Source: Monosiga brevicollis MX1
Taxonomy: Eukaryota > Opisthokonta > Choanoflagellata > Craspedida > Salpingoecidae
Direction of reading: 5' to 3'
Assembly (NCBI RefSeq): GCF_000002865.3
Contig: NW_001865051.1
Location: forward strand, 1,014,081 to 1,050,895
DNA: 36,815 nt
Shown in pieces: positions 1 through 10,356 of this stretch; position 1 is the first letter of the stretch, and every line of letters begins with the position of its first letter. The position numbers and the translations under genes are program-made. The notes beneath the pieces were generated by a model. That model saw only the letters and a list, made by a program, of their open reading frames with translations, ran no database searches and had not been told where the DNA came from.

Positions 1-110
1 CAGCTTTTGACCTCTGGAATGGCCTTCAAATTCGCTCGTCTCCGTTTCAACTCCTACCTCACCCCTGTTCCACTCCTGCCCCATTATGCCTTGGTTTGTT
101 TTTCCGTCAG

Positions 111-944
111 GAGGAGGAAGAAGAGGATGAGGATGATGAGGATGAGGACGAGGAAGAGCTGGAAGAAGACGAGGAGGATGAGGACGATGACGACGAAGAG
201 CTCGCCAAGCGCGAGGCAGAGGCTGCGCTCAAGGCTCAGCAGGCCAAGCTGAAGGAACAGCAGCAGAAGCAGAAGCAGAAGCAACAACAGCAGCAGCAAC
301 AGAAGGAGGCCGCGGCCAAGCGTGCGGCCAAGGACGCCGCTGAGCCCCAGTCCAAGAAGAGCAAGCCCGAGGGCCCCAAGCTCCTCAACCTTTCCCGCGG
401 TACGCCAGCGCACGAGCGCATGGGGATGGATATCCCTTGATTCTACATTCTCGTGGTTGACCTTGCTACCCCACCACCCCTCATCTTCTTGGCTGTGTGA
501 ATGTATCATCGTCTTTGTTTTTTTGACAGGGGTCAAGGCTTACGTTGTCCAGGAAGGCAAGGGCAAGGAGGCAGCGCGCGGCAACAAGGTTCAGGTCCGC
601 TACCGTGGTCGCCTTGTAAAGAACCGCAAGCAGTTTGATGCCGGTCAAATCGGCTTCAAGCTCGGTCGCGGTGAAGTCATTGCTGGGTACGTTGCCTATT
701 CTAAAGAAATGACCGGTCGCTCCTTGTTCACTCACCCTGCTTGGGTCCTCACTGCCTATCTGTACTTGTCCTGTATTGCCGTGCTCTCCCTTCTAGCTGG
801 GACATCGGCGTGGCTGGCATGAAGATTGGCGAGAAGCGTCGTTTGGTCATTCCTTCCGCAGCTGGTTATGGCAAGAGCGGTGCGCCCCCAGACATTCCCA
901 AGAATGCCGACCTTGAGTTTGACGTCGAGCTGCTCAAGTGCTAG
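111..944 (+). CDS. FKBP-type peptidyl-prolyl isomerase, nucleolar acidic type (3' part)
   Basis: Catalyses cis-trans isomerisation of prolyl bonds. Three exons are visible (111-399, 530-686, 797-944, stop at 942) and join in frame. Earlier exons lie left of the window. The first visible exon encodes a long Glu/Asp run, then a Gln/Lys/Ala stretch and a basic KKSK segment. Exons 2 and 3 form one complete FKBP domain at the C-terminus. The usual active-site residues are present: Tyr in VRYRG, Phe-Asp in QFDAG, Val-Ile in GEVIAG, Trp in GWDIGVAG, Tyr in [13 protein letters not shown] and Phe in FDVELL. An acidic tract followed by a C-terminal FKBP domain is the layout of yeast Fpr3/Fpr4 and insect FKBP39/46, which are nucleolar histone chaperones. 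An N-terminal nucleoplasmin-like domain is therefore expected outside the window but not seen. The family call is firm; nucleolar location is inferred. Confidence 0.93.
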
Positions 945-1326
945 GTCCACCCTTTCGACCGTCCTCTCTCATCAACCCTGCCCTATAACGACGTTGATTG
1001 ATCAGCCTCGCGTGGACGAGCCACTGCGTGCCATCATTGCAACAGTTCTGCTCCCGAAAAGAGTAGAAAAAGAAGGAAAAAGAAAAAGAAAAAAGAAAAG
1101 ACGACCAAATTTAATGAAACGTCCTGCCTGTGTGCGTGCATCTCTTAACATAAACAAACACATCTGTGCTCATCCAGACGTTTGTTGCACGATACCGATA
1201 CCGTTCTTCAGGTATGAAATCACAGGTGGGGGGATCCCAAATCTTATGCATCGTCACGCGCGCCTGAGAAATACTCGATAGGAAACATCAAACGCACGTC
1301 CCTGTTGGTGACGCCAGTCTTGTCAC
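945..1326. other. Convergent 3' intergenic region
   Basis: This stretch lies between the stop codons of the FKBP gene and the PACSIN gene, which face each other. It holds their 3' untranslated regions. An A-rich block at about 1061-1115 is the only notable composition. I see no gene here. Confidence 0.6.
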
Positions 1327-4206
1327 TTAGAGAACACTTTTTTCCACGTAGTTGGCTGGCAAATAGACACAATTTCATGAATGCGAATCTCCTTTGAACG
1401 GTGCCAAGGTGCACATTGGGCGTAGGCGACATACCAGGAAAGATGCCCACTTCGCCGGTGCTAATCAGCTTGCCCTTCAACCAGCCCGCATCAATCTAGG
1501 ACAGGTAACAGTGAATCAAAACGCCAGGGGCCAATCAAGCTTCGGAAGGCAAAAAGGAAAACAAAAAACCGTACATCGTTGGGTTGCTCGAGAAGTTCTA
1601 GCTCATCGTCATACTCAAAACTCAGCTCATCAGGGCTCTGCGCAGGCACAAAGGGCAGATCACGACAGGTGAATCAAGTTTTGACGGGCTTAAGGACATC
1701 GAAAAGCAAGTTCTGTCTTTAACGCACATTGGCAGCATAATCGTAGAGGGCGGTAACGCGGGAGCCTGCAGAGAGTTGACTTGGTTCCGTGGGACTGGCA
1801 TCTATCACAAGCGCACACGGCAGTCCTCAGATGATGTGTAAGCCACTGTTTGAGGTAAAGGCCCCGTCAAGTCAATGTACATATGCAAACCTGAGTGATG
1901 TTCTTGATATTGCGGTGGTGGCTGCTCCGTGGCCGGAGCAGGCGGTGGCATAGGGGCTGGTGGAGGAGCCACAGCACCCGCAGTTGGTGCTGGTGCGGGT
2001 GGTGCGGGTGGTGGCGGGGCAGGCTCCTCATCCACCTACACAGCGCGTGGCAATACGGGTGGTGGTCAGCTCGACATGGCTTATGAGCCAAGGTCGGGTG
2101 GCGCATGCCGCGTGTCTAACCCATACCTGGATTGAAACGCGGCTACCTCCTGTGGGCATGGAGACTTGGGTGGGTTGACGGGATACGGGTACGGTTGTTG
2201 CGGCGGGTGCGGTATACACGTCATTGGTGCCTTCCAAGACCCTGGTAGCACAGCCAAAGCATGTGGTGAGGCCTCGTGGGGTGGGAGCAGTCAAGTTTCC
2301 CCTGGAAGTTCTTTTGGTAGCAGGACTGCGATGAACAAGCCGGCAAGGGATCGCCCAAACACACCAGTGGCCGTTATCATCGGGAATAAGCATGGGCATG
2401 TCGACGCCAAAATCTTTGGAGAAGCTAAGAGAATGTGCACAGTCCTGTGATGAGCGCGATCCAAGATTCGAGATGGCTCAAGGTGACTCGGAAACAATCA
2501 AGTCGGAAAGCTCAAGGGCCAGGCTGTTGGAGCGTACTTGGCAAGATCAGCGGGGACGTTGATAATGTTGATAACTTCCAGAAGAGCGGCATGTGAAGAT
2601 TGAAGACTGCATTTTCAAAAAACAAAAACAAAAAACAATAAGTCAAAGGCTGCTCGCCTGTATTTTCGTGTGTCTGAGAACTGGCCAGCGGTACATACCG
2701 GGCCATGATATCCGATTTGGCGTGGTATTCAAGCATCATCTCCTTGAAAAATTGAATGCGTTCTAAGGACCATTGCAAGCATTCAATAACAATGAACAAG
2801 TGTTGCGGAAATGTCTTCATAGGCCCACCAAGGAGGCTGGGTGCTCGAAAGGAACGACAAGGAAGCATCGTACGGCCTTCTTCTTCCTGGCAACGATTAA
2901 ACTCCACCTCCATCTATATTGGGGTGCAGCCGTTGAAAGTGAATCGATGCGCCCAGAAGGACCGGCAAGTGCAAATAATACTAGGCAGGCAAGCGGTTCG
3001 AGGATCTTAGGTCGTACCGCTCGTCGATATGAAGTGGTAAGACCGTTGCGCATGTCCTGGATGCGTTGGCGCATTTTAGCCAGGGATTTCTTTTTGGATG
3101 CCTCGGCCTAAGAAAACGGCAAGCGCCAACTATCAGGCCGCACTGACCGAATTGGCAGCTCGCGAGGCTTGGGTAGCGACTTACTTTGTTCAGTTGCGAC
3201 TCGAGCTTCTCAGTGGCGCCCATGCTCGCGCGCTGCTCTTGCAGCTGGGCAATCAACTATGCGGGATTGGCATGCAGGGCGCGGGTGTGAGGTCAGCGAG
3301 GTGCGGGCACGTGTGGCCGTGGTGACCATGGGGCTGAGGAGCGCAGTGGCGGGAAGTCACCCACCTGATCTTGCTTGTCAATGTTGGCACGGTGCTTGTC
3401 AATCTTGCCCTTGATGGAAGCCCATGAAGCCTGTCCCTTCTCAAAAGCCTGGACCATGTGGGGCGCGGATGAAGGGGTGCAAAGAGGTGAGACAGGGGGA
3501 CTGGACTCTGATCATCTGCATTTCAAGAGGGAGTCGGAGAGGTGGGTCAAGCATGACGGACAGAGTGGGCGCGCTTCCAAGGCTTGTAGTGGAGGATGCT
3601 TTTGGGGTAATGTTCCTTGCGGAAAGTCTCAAATTTTTCTTTGAAAGGATCACACAGCGCCTCCTATGTTGCACGCGTACATGCATGAGCAAAACCGGGT
3701 GGTGATGGATAGGTGAGGGTGCGTGTGTGTGTGTGGGAGGGGGGCTGTGGCGAGAAGTCAAGATGGTACCTTCAGACTGGTGTGGATATCGGCAATGGCA
3801 CGCGTCTCATCGAGGATGGCCATGTAGGCATCCCTGAGCGTGTACTTTTCATAGGTCTTTTGGTTGACGCGCTCATCCCAGCGGTCGGCAAAGGCCTGGA
3901 GCTTTTTGCTGTACTCTTTCTCAATGCTCGCGCTGCGAAGAGGGGTTGAGCATATGTGTAGAGGTTGAGCCGGCGGCGCGTTGCGCAGCGGGGGTGGCGT
4001 GGCAGGTGATTGACGCACCGTTCGTGAAGCATTTTAACAAACTCTTCGCCGCGCTTTGGACCCAGGTTGATGCGCTTGAGAACGGGCTTGTAGCCGTTGA
4101 CATCGTAAAAGTTACCGGCACCGATGAGAGAGAGATCATCCGAGGAGCCGCCGGCCATGGAGCCGGAGGCTGCCGACAACTTTTTTGAGCTCTTGCGCAT
4201 ACTCAT
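1327..4206 (-). CDS. PACSIN/syndapin-like F-BAR and SH3 protein
   Basis: Membrane-bending adaptor that links curved membrane to dynamin and actin regulators through its SH3 domain. The start ATG at 4206 has an in-frame stop 15 bases upstream. F-BAR exons on the minus strand are 4206-4019, 3932-3770, 3663-3562, 3448-3365, 3256-3185, 3107-3018, 2913-2874, 2762-2699, 2606-2538 and one starting at 2424. All join in phase. Recognisable F-BAR pieces are GYKPVLKRINLG near the start, ASIEKEYSKKLQAFADRW, RIQFFKEMMLEYH and FSKDFGVDMPM, which matches the GPGMPMNWP end of syndapin F-BAR domains. A Pro/Ala-rich linker (2035-1891) follows. The SH3 domain is spread over 1765-1728, 1637-1575, 1495-1435 and 1355-1327, and shows ALYDYAAN, DELSFEYDDEL, GWLKGKL and the end FPANYVE. 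Exons between about 2400 and 2040 in the linker are not resolved. The F-BAR plus single C-terminal SH3 layout fits PACSIN better than other F-BAR families. Confidence 0.9.
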
Positions 4207-4427
4207 TTTGGCGTTTGTTCACCAAAAGCACGCCTCCACACTTGGGCTGCAGTCTGCGCGCGGGTTCAGCAACCGAGAAGTGTAGATGGCAACAAGCCAG
4301 ACATGAGTCCGCCGAAACGGCAGCGCCACGGATGGATGGAAGAATGGGAGAAGGTTTGGACTGATGCTGCAATCATCAGGTCCACCACAAACAGCTGGCA
4401 CTTGAAACGCAACAGAACCCTGGCGTA

Positions 4428-4459
4428 TATGTGTGTGAGTGTGTGTGTGTGTGTGTGTG
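4428..4459 (+). repeat. TG microsatellite
   Basis: Nearly pure GT dinucleotide run with one GAGT interruption, in the 5' region of the PACSIN gene. Confidence 0.9.
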
Positions 4460-4688
4460 GAGCGGCAGCCTGCCAGGTGGGCGGACCGCGGCTCCAGCTC
4501 ACTGTATGGCGCATCAGACGGCACGGCGTACCTGCTCAACGCCACAAACTCGTCACCTACAGCCGCAAGACGAAAGTGATCCCACCCAGCTGCTGCACAA
4601 CCCGATCCGCAATTGGAACTCTTGTTGATGACCTGACGCTGCCGTTTCGTCTTGACGCCCCCCTCCCCTGTACAAATGCACGTCACTA

Positions 4689-4690
<2 letters not shown>

Positions 4691-4722
<32 letters not shown>
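4691..4722 (+). repeat. TG microsatellite
   Basis: Pure GT dinucleotide run of 16 units, in the intergenic region between PACSIN and CMC4. Confidence 0.95.
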
Positions 4723-4723
<1 letters not shown>

Positions 4724-5007
4724 GCGTCGCGTTCTGGGACGTCAACTGACTCACTGATTTACATGTATTTATCTTTTCTTTTCAGAAGCATTGGGTCAAT
4801 GATCCTCTTGACACACATCCCTCATCCCTCCCCCTGCCCTATGCTGCCCTATGTTGTATCGCGCTGCCCTGTACCGCGCTGCCCCCCTGCGCGGCTTGCA
4901 CCGGCTGCCGTTTGTCCCGTTCCCCCCACCCCAACCGGTGGGCGCACATGTAATCACCAACGATTGTCAGACAAACATCATCGGTTCAATTGTCAGATTA
5001 TTATGAT

Positions 5008-5090
5008 TTAAAAAAGGAGAAGCGTGATACTCCCCCTTTTTTTTTCTTAAAAAAGGAGAAGCGTGGCTCCCCCTCTTTTTTTCTTAAAAA
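5008..5090 (+). repeat. Two-copy tandem repeat with hairpin potential
   Basis: Two copies (about 5008-5048 and 5049-5085) of a unit reading A-run, GGAGAAGCGTG, short spacer, CTCCCCC, T-run, CTT. In each copy the A-run plus GGAG can pair with CTCC plus the T-run across a bulge of C residues, giving a stem with a GCGTG-containing loop. A further A-run follows the second copy. The array ends about 35 bases before the CMC4 start codon, so it is probably in its promoter or 5' leader. Confidence 0.8.
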
Positions 5091-5125
5091 ACAAGAAACT
5101 TCGAGTCACTGATCCACTCAGGACG

Positions 5126-5401
5126 ATGGCAGCGGGGCCCGTGGAGGATGCAGAGCTGCAACGTCGCTTGGCGGAAGATTGCCAGCGCAAGGCCTGCGCT
5201 ATTCAGACGTGCTTGGCCAAGTCCAACTACAATGAAGACGCCTGTCGCGCCGTCATCGAGGTAAGACAAACGTTCCAGGGTGCCATGCTCTGACTTGATG
5301 CGCCTCTTCGCTTCTTCACTCAGGTCGACACTTGTTGCACACAGGCTTATGAACAATGCGCAGCTCGCGTGCGCGCCCAGCTTCAAGCCGATTCGAAATG
5401 A
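5126..5401 (+). CDS. CMC4: CMC4-like twin CX9C mitochondrial protein
   Basis: Small coiled-coil-helix-coiled-coil-helix protein of the mitochondrial intermembrane space, of the kind imported by Mia40 disulphide relay. Two exons, 5126-5260 and 5324-5401, join at phase 0 and give about 70 residues; human CMC4 is 68. The cysteine layout follows CMC4: DCQRKACAIQTC makes the first CX9C with a third Cys inside, ten residues lead to the next Cys (NEDAC), and RAVIEVDTCC follows. Here the Cys pair comes after eight residues, so the second Cys of the pair completes the CX9C spacing. A last Cys follows after six residues (TQAYEQC); in human CMC4 that gap is ten. The frame, the ATG and both splice sites are clear. 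The exact job of CMC4 is poorly known in any organism. Confidence 0.85.
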
Positions 5402-5596
5402 CGTGCCTCCTCCCACGCCCGGCGCACCGAAGCCAGCGCCTCCTAAACACGCGACAGCGCAGCACCCAGCCCCCGTCCACGAAATGAGAGAGAGAGGAAG
5501 AGGGAGAAAGGAAGAGGGAGAGAGGAAGAGGGAGAGAGGAAACGGTGGGGGCATCGACCCCACGCATCTAGGATGCTGCTTCGATCTTGGCAGATA
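5402..5596. repeat. Purine-rich GA/GAAGAGG repeats between convergent genes
   Basis: Short gap between the CMC4 and PIF1 stop codons. It contains repeated GAGAGGAAGAGGGA units at about 5485-5542. No gene is seen. Confidence 0.6.
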
Positions 5597-8500
5597 TCAA
5601 CGCACCTCGAAGCTCAAGCCCAATGTTTGGGCCTCGGCCATCAGATGCATCATCTGCATGCGCCAGCTGGCCAAGTCACCAGAGGGCGCTGGCGTGGTCG
5701 CTTGTGGACTGGACATCATCAATACGCTCTCTGGTGTGGACGGCACAAATTCTTCCGCTGCCACCGGCTCCTCTGCTTTCTCGGGATCACCTGACAAAGC
5801 AGCATCAATGGGCTGCTTGGCCGTGCTATTTTCAATCCCGGAGGCTTCCGAGCTGCTCAACTCTCGTGCTGCTGACAGCGCCGAGTCGGCAGCCGTCAAC
5901 GCTGCATTGGCTTGTGACGTCGCGTCGTTTCGCCGCAGCTTACCCACAAATGCCAAGACGCGCGCATCTGCATACACATCTTCCGCATTGAAATGGTCCA
6001 GCTCCAAACCCTCGGGCGTTCGGCATCGAGACAAGGCCACGTATGCCTGGCCCGCTGCAAAGATTTTGGACAATGAGATTTGGACCTTATCCAGTGACAT
6101 GCCCTGCGATCTGCACGGCGGCCCGAAAGGGAAAAAAAAAAAAAAAAAAAGAAAAAATGATGTGGTCAAAAGGCTCTTCTCCAAAGCTGCCGACCTTGAC
6201 CCGTATATCGGCATCAAAGCCTGCACCACAGCGAGCCATGCCGCCAAGCGCAACTCACTTGTGCACTGTCATGGCCCAAGCCAGACGCAGTGGGATTTGC
6301 GTGCGGCGTGCAAACGTGTTCCGATCCAATCGAGACTCCCATGGTGCTGGCCCAATTGGCACCAGCGTGCCGTTCTCAAACTGCACAATGGGTATCATGG
6401 GCTGCGTGGCCAACCATTTGCCAACATTGACGCCTTCCGGCGATAGAGGCTCATCATAAACGCTGTGCTCTTTAAGCTTGGTGTGGTGCACAATGTCCAC
6501 GATCACTCCACGTGAGCCATTGCACAGCCCTTGCTTAAGCGCCAAATTGCGCAGCAGCAACACCTAGCCACGAGGCGTCCCACAGTGTTCTATTAGCGGT
6601 GTGGCCAGCGCGCGAGGGAAGCAGGCCCCTCGCATGCCCACCTGCGCATTTTTCTTGAGATGAAGATGAGTTGGTGCTGCGCAGTCGCGTGCAAGGGCCT
6701 TGAGCATCCGCTCTCCCTTTGGGCCGCCTCCAAACTCATCGTACGACACGAATTCATGCTGCTTATGCGTAAGCTTGGAGAAGAAAATTTTGTTTTCTAG
6801 CAATCGACTCGCATACACAAGAGTGCACAGCATAGAGATGAGTTTTTCAAACCAAAAACGTTGGGGGGGGGACGGGTATGTGTCCAAGTGCACGGAACAG
6901 CAGGCCCCAAGACAAGACAACTACTGACCGTCATCAACATTCACATTGGTGGTGTACAGCTTGGTGGGCCGAATGGGACTGACTGGCAAAGGTCGTTGAC
7001 ATCGATACAAAAACTCCACGTCTTTGGGTTGAACTTCACCGCGACGGAGATTTTGCAGCACGGAGATAAACCTACACGTCGAATCATGAAATCAAGTCAG
7101 ACATCTTCCAGAGCCATAAACCAGGATCAGCACCATCGCATACGTACTCCTGATCAGATTGCCGAAACACTTGGGTCAGCTCATGCAGCTCAAAATTGCA
7201 CGTGTCCCACACGTTGATGCCCCTTGGATCTGTTTCGAAACAGTAGCTAGATTTGAACAAAGCACAAGCACAACAAACAAAACAGGCGTGCGTGAGGGAA
7301 TCATGCTGGGTACATGCTTCCTCGTTCCCCCGTGGAGCTTGGGGAACAAGTTTGCGGCGGCCACCCGCACCGTGTTGCGGGGTCATATTCCTTCTTGCAG
7401 ACTTCACACGTGTGTAATGTTGTCAGCTATTGAAATGCCGAGGCGTGCGCAGGTGAGCGTGGGGAGGACCGCCGCAAGGTGCCGATGATGCGGTGGCTCA
7501 GCAGGCCCTTCACATCCTCTGACCTTGTCGGCTTCACCCTTGAAAGGGCAGGGTTCATTGCAGAAAGGGCATGGAATGAAGTCGGGCACGGGCGGTAGTT
7601 GGCAAAAGTCGCCGGTGAAAATCAGCTGGATGCCCCCAAATGGGCGGTTGATGTTGCGAACGCGTCGGGCAATCAGGTCGAGTTTGGACAGCAGCTCGGC
7701 GGAGAGCATGGAGACCTCATCAACCACCAAGACGTGGGTCGCGCGCCAACGCTCCACCGCCTAAGCACAAACATTGCTTGAGAGTGAGGAAAGATCTCAA
7801 ACGTTGCTGGGGTCAGTCAGAGTCAATGCAGCCCTCATAGAGGCAGGTGCTGTGACACCAGTGCACGTGTGCATGAAGCGAAGAATAACAGCATACTGAA
7901 TTTTTCGAGGGTCGTTTCTTGTTCTCGTTCTTCTTGAAGGGTGCCATCAGTTTGTTGTAGATGATGTGTCCATTGTCTTTGCCCAAGCCAATGCCAGCAT
8001 AGCTGTGGATCGTAGAGGTACCGATGGATCCCATGTCCAGATTGACAGCAGCAATTCCTGCCCACCGAGTGCCACCAACCACAATTCAGGCAAAGCACTG
8101 GCACAAGAGCTTGTGGGTCTGCTATTCGCGGACAGCGAGAGGCAGACTTACCCGAAGTAGCGGTGACAAAGATTTTGCGATGTACGCTGGCCAGCTTATC
8201 GACGACGTAGCGCAGGGTAAAGGACTTGCCCACACCAGCAGAACCTGTCAGAAAGATGTTGCGTCCGGCCAAAGCTGCTGTGACCACCTGAGGTGTCGTC
8301 AGCGAACATCCGTAATGCACAGCAGTGCGGCAGATTCAGGCGGGCCATGAGGAACGGGGCTGGCTGGCTGTGAAAGAGGTCGGGGTTGCAGATGCACAAG
8401 CTTCACACGGAGGGCGCGCTGTAGACTGACGCGTTCTTGCTCTTTTGAGAGCGTGGGCGGCTTTTTAGCATCCTGCAACACGGCAGAGCGGTCCTGTTCC

Positions 8501-9170
8501 AGCTTCTCAATCGAGGTTGGTACGCCAGTTGCCGCAGTTTGTCCGCGAATGCTGGTGATGTCACGTAGCAGACAAGGGCAGATGATTTTTGATTGAGATG
8601 CATTCCAACGCGCTTGTCCCAGAATCGAGACGGCTAGGCTGATTACTCGGGTACCAAGGGTCATACTTGCGAAGGAGCATTGCCCGGCGGCGCTTCTCTT
8701 CGACCATCCGTTGAATTTCGGGGGGAAGGCTCTTGCGCGGCTGGCTAGCCGTTTCTTCCTGCGAAGTTGCCTGGAGCTTTGCCATCTTGCAAGGAGTTTC
8801 CTGATTGGAGGAGCTGTAGCGAATCAGAGATTCATACAGGCATCGACTGGCGTGAGTCAAAGGTATGCTTCCTCTTGTCACGGCGGCGCAGCGATTGGAT
8901 TGATGCGAGCAGAGCAGAAACGTACGCGGCACTCATCGTGGCAGCCGTTGGGGTTCCAGTCGCAGATGCTACAGAGGCTGTGCGCAGAGATCTCTGAAAC
9001 AGCAACGGGGATGTTTCAGAGTTGGCGCCCAGGGGCGAGCCTGGGGGCGTGGCGTGTTCGCCCGTGCTGAGGCTCGTGCCTTGACTGCGAGCGGCGGACG
9101 GCGCGGCGTCTGAGCGCGCGGGGGGCGACAGCAAGTGGTCGAGGGTCACGTAATCTTGCGGCTGCTCCAT
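5597..9170 (-). CDS. PIF1: PIF1-family 5'-3' DNA helicase with Cys-rich insert
   Basis: ATP-dependent superfamily 1B helicase of the PIF1/RRM3 type, acting on replication barriers, G-quadruplexes, telomeres or mitochondrial DNA. Twelve exons join in frame: 9170-8926, 8846-8667, 8551-8431, 8287-8152, 8057-7897, 7760-7524, 7426-7314, 7246-7148, 7071-6929, 6796-6642, 6563-6259, 6110-5597; about 802 residues. Motifs in order: LSKEQER, Walker A GSAGVGKS, a TATSGIAAVN-type motif, HSYAGIGLG, Walker [52 protein letters not shown] and [14 protein letters not shown]. Between GDFCQLPPV and the next core motif is a roughly 60-residue insert with seven cysteines (CPFCNEPC, then TCEVC and two more). The N-terminal 140 residues are low complexity with a basic [12 protein letters not shown] segment. 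The C-terminal tail is Ala/Ser/Glu-rich. A further exon beyond the stop at 5597 is possible because GAG|GTGCGT could be a donor. Cellular location cannot be read from the sequence. Confidence 0.93.
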
Positions 9171-9386
9171 GACAACAATCACAAACAGTAAGGTCGCTCC
9201 ACCTCAGTGCAATCCTCTTGACCCGAGCTGCTCCCGCGCCGAGATCACGTTCGTCCCTTTGCAACCACCATGCCCTTTCTCCCGCCAAATCAAGTTGGCG
9301 CTTGTTGAATGGAAAAAAAAAAAAACGGTCTTGGTCTTTCTGACATTGTTTTCTGACATCGACACTCCTCCTTGTTGTTTCACATA

Positions 9387-9474
9387 GACAGACAGACACA
9401 CAGACAGACACACAGACAGAGATTTCGAGAGAGAGATTTCGAGAGAGATTTCGAGAGAGATTTCGAGAGAGAGA
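9387..9474 (+). repeat. CAGACAGACACA repeats followed by GAGAGATTTC array
   Basis: Two adjacent simple-sequence blocks. The first repeats CAGACAGACACA-like units. The second repeats a 10-12 base GAGAGAGATTTC unit about five times. Their open translation into SLSKSLSK-like repeats on the minus strand is low-complexity and not believed to be protein. Confidence 0.85.
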
Positions 9475-10003
9475 CGCCGTCTCGATGGCGGCAGCTCGGG
9501 AGGGAGGTCTTGGAAGGGGTATGGATGAAGTTGGCGGGGGGTTGAGAGGATTGTTGGGCGTGGGGGCTGGTGGGCATGGTCCCATGGATCGCTTTAACAT
9601 GAAAAGAGAGGTGAGAAGTGCTGTCACACGAAGTGCGTGGTTGAATTGGACAGAGTTTAGGACAGGGTTCAGGGATCATCACATGTGGATGCTGCCAAGA
9701 CAAACAACGGTTGTGAGTAGCCCCACGAGACCTCAACTCCGCGCTCATGTTTTGAGGGATGTTCAAGACGCGTGCGAAAGTGCATGCCTCGGCTCTGGGT
9801 CCCAATGACTCATATTCTTCAAAACACAGCATGCACACGAAAGAAATGACGAAAGTTCCAGCGTGGGGCACGAAACTTCAAGCCACGAGTCCACCAGCGC
9901 TGTCAACCTGTTACGCGGCAGACACATGTCGCAGTCCCCACGATCAAGCGCCATCTGGTTCACTTCTCGCCCTAATGAATGTGTCGTACTCATACTCAAG
10001 ATG

Positions 10004-10264
10004 TCAAGATGTCAAACCCATATGATGTTTTTTTTTCACAATTTGTGACATCGTGACATCTGGTGCGGCACCAGTCGAGCGCAATCTGTCTATGACCTTG
10101 GCCATGGTGCCGCACTCTTCCTTTATTACTATGCGGTCGCTGCTCCCAATGACAATGACTATGGGGGGCTCGCCCACGGGCGCAGCGGGCAGTGGCGCAA
10201 GGGCATGCACGTTGGCCCTTGCCACGGGACACAACCGTTGGCGGACACTAAAATAAAGCGCCAT
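10004..10264 (-). CDS. Possible small protein of about 86 residues
   Basis: An open frame from ATG 10264 to a stop ending at 10004. Codon use in the middle part is GC-rich at third positions, as in nearby true exons. The peptide contains a helix-like start, a Pro/Ala linker, then PPIVIVIGSSDRIVIKEECG, which looks like a beta-hairpin. It recalls the C-terminal hairpin of LAMTOR5/HBXIP (roadblock fold), but the similarity is weak and was judged from memory. The frame stays open upstream to 10435 and there overlaps the WD gene on the other strand. It lies only about 90 bases from that gene's start. This could be a real small gene or chance. Confidence 0.25.
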   Translation of the reverse strand: MALYFSVRQRLCPVARANVHALAPLPAAPVGEPPIVIVIGSSDRIVIKEECGTMAKVIDRLRSTGAAPDVTMSQIVKKKHHMGLTS

Positions 10265-10356
10265 TTCTCTGTCGTCGCTGGCGTCTTTGTGTCGCCCCTG
10301 CACCGCCAACCAACCCCTCAGACGCGCACCCACTGCGCGCAAGCACGGTCTGAGCC

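Larger units (their letters stand above)
4207..5125. promoter_or_regulatory. Head-to-head intergenic region, PACSIN and CMC4
   Basis: This stretch separates two divergent start codons, so it must hold both promoters and 5' leaders. It contains two TG microsatellites (about 4428-4459 and 4691-4722), two copies of a TTGTCAGA-type motif (4964-4973, 4989-4998) and a tandem hairpin-like repeat (5008-5090). I see no credible coding exon; the open frames here run through the TG tracts. Confidence 0.5.
9171..10356. promoter_or_regulatory. Head-to-head intergenic region, PIF1 and WD gene
   Basis: Holds the promoters of two divergent genes. It contains CAGACAGACACA repeats (about 9387-9418), a tandem GAGAGAGATTTC array (about 9415-9474) and a pair of inverted repeats at 10000-10060. 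A possible short minus-strand reading frame at 10004-10264 is listed separately. The rest shows no recognisable gene. Confidence 0.5.

Noticed and set aside
96-440. Reading the FKBP acidic exon as a complete small protein
   Set aside because: It begins directly after a TCAG acceptor, has no ATG, and ends in a donor that joins the FKBP domain in frame.
8926-9010. A minus-strand alternative frame reading [15 protein letters not shown], like a zinc finger at the PIF1 N-terminus
   Set aside because: Its phase at the donor before the intron is incompatible with the next exon, while the low-complexity frame from ATG 9170 fits exactly.
9380-9871. A 163-codon minus-strand frame between PIF1 and the WD gene
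   Set aside because: Its end is the GAGATTTC/CAGACA simple repeats and the rest has no domain or splice support.
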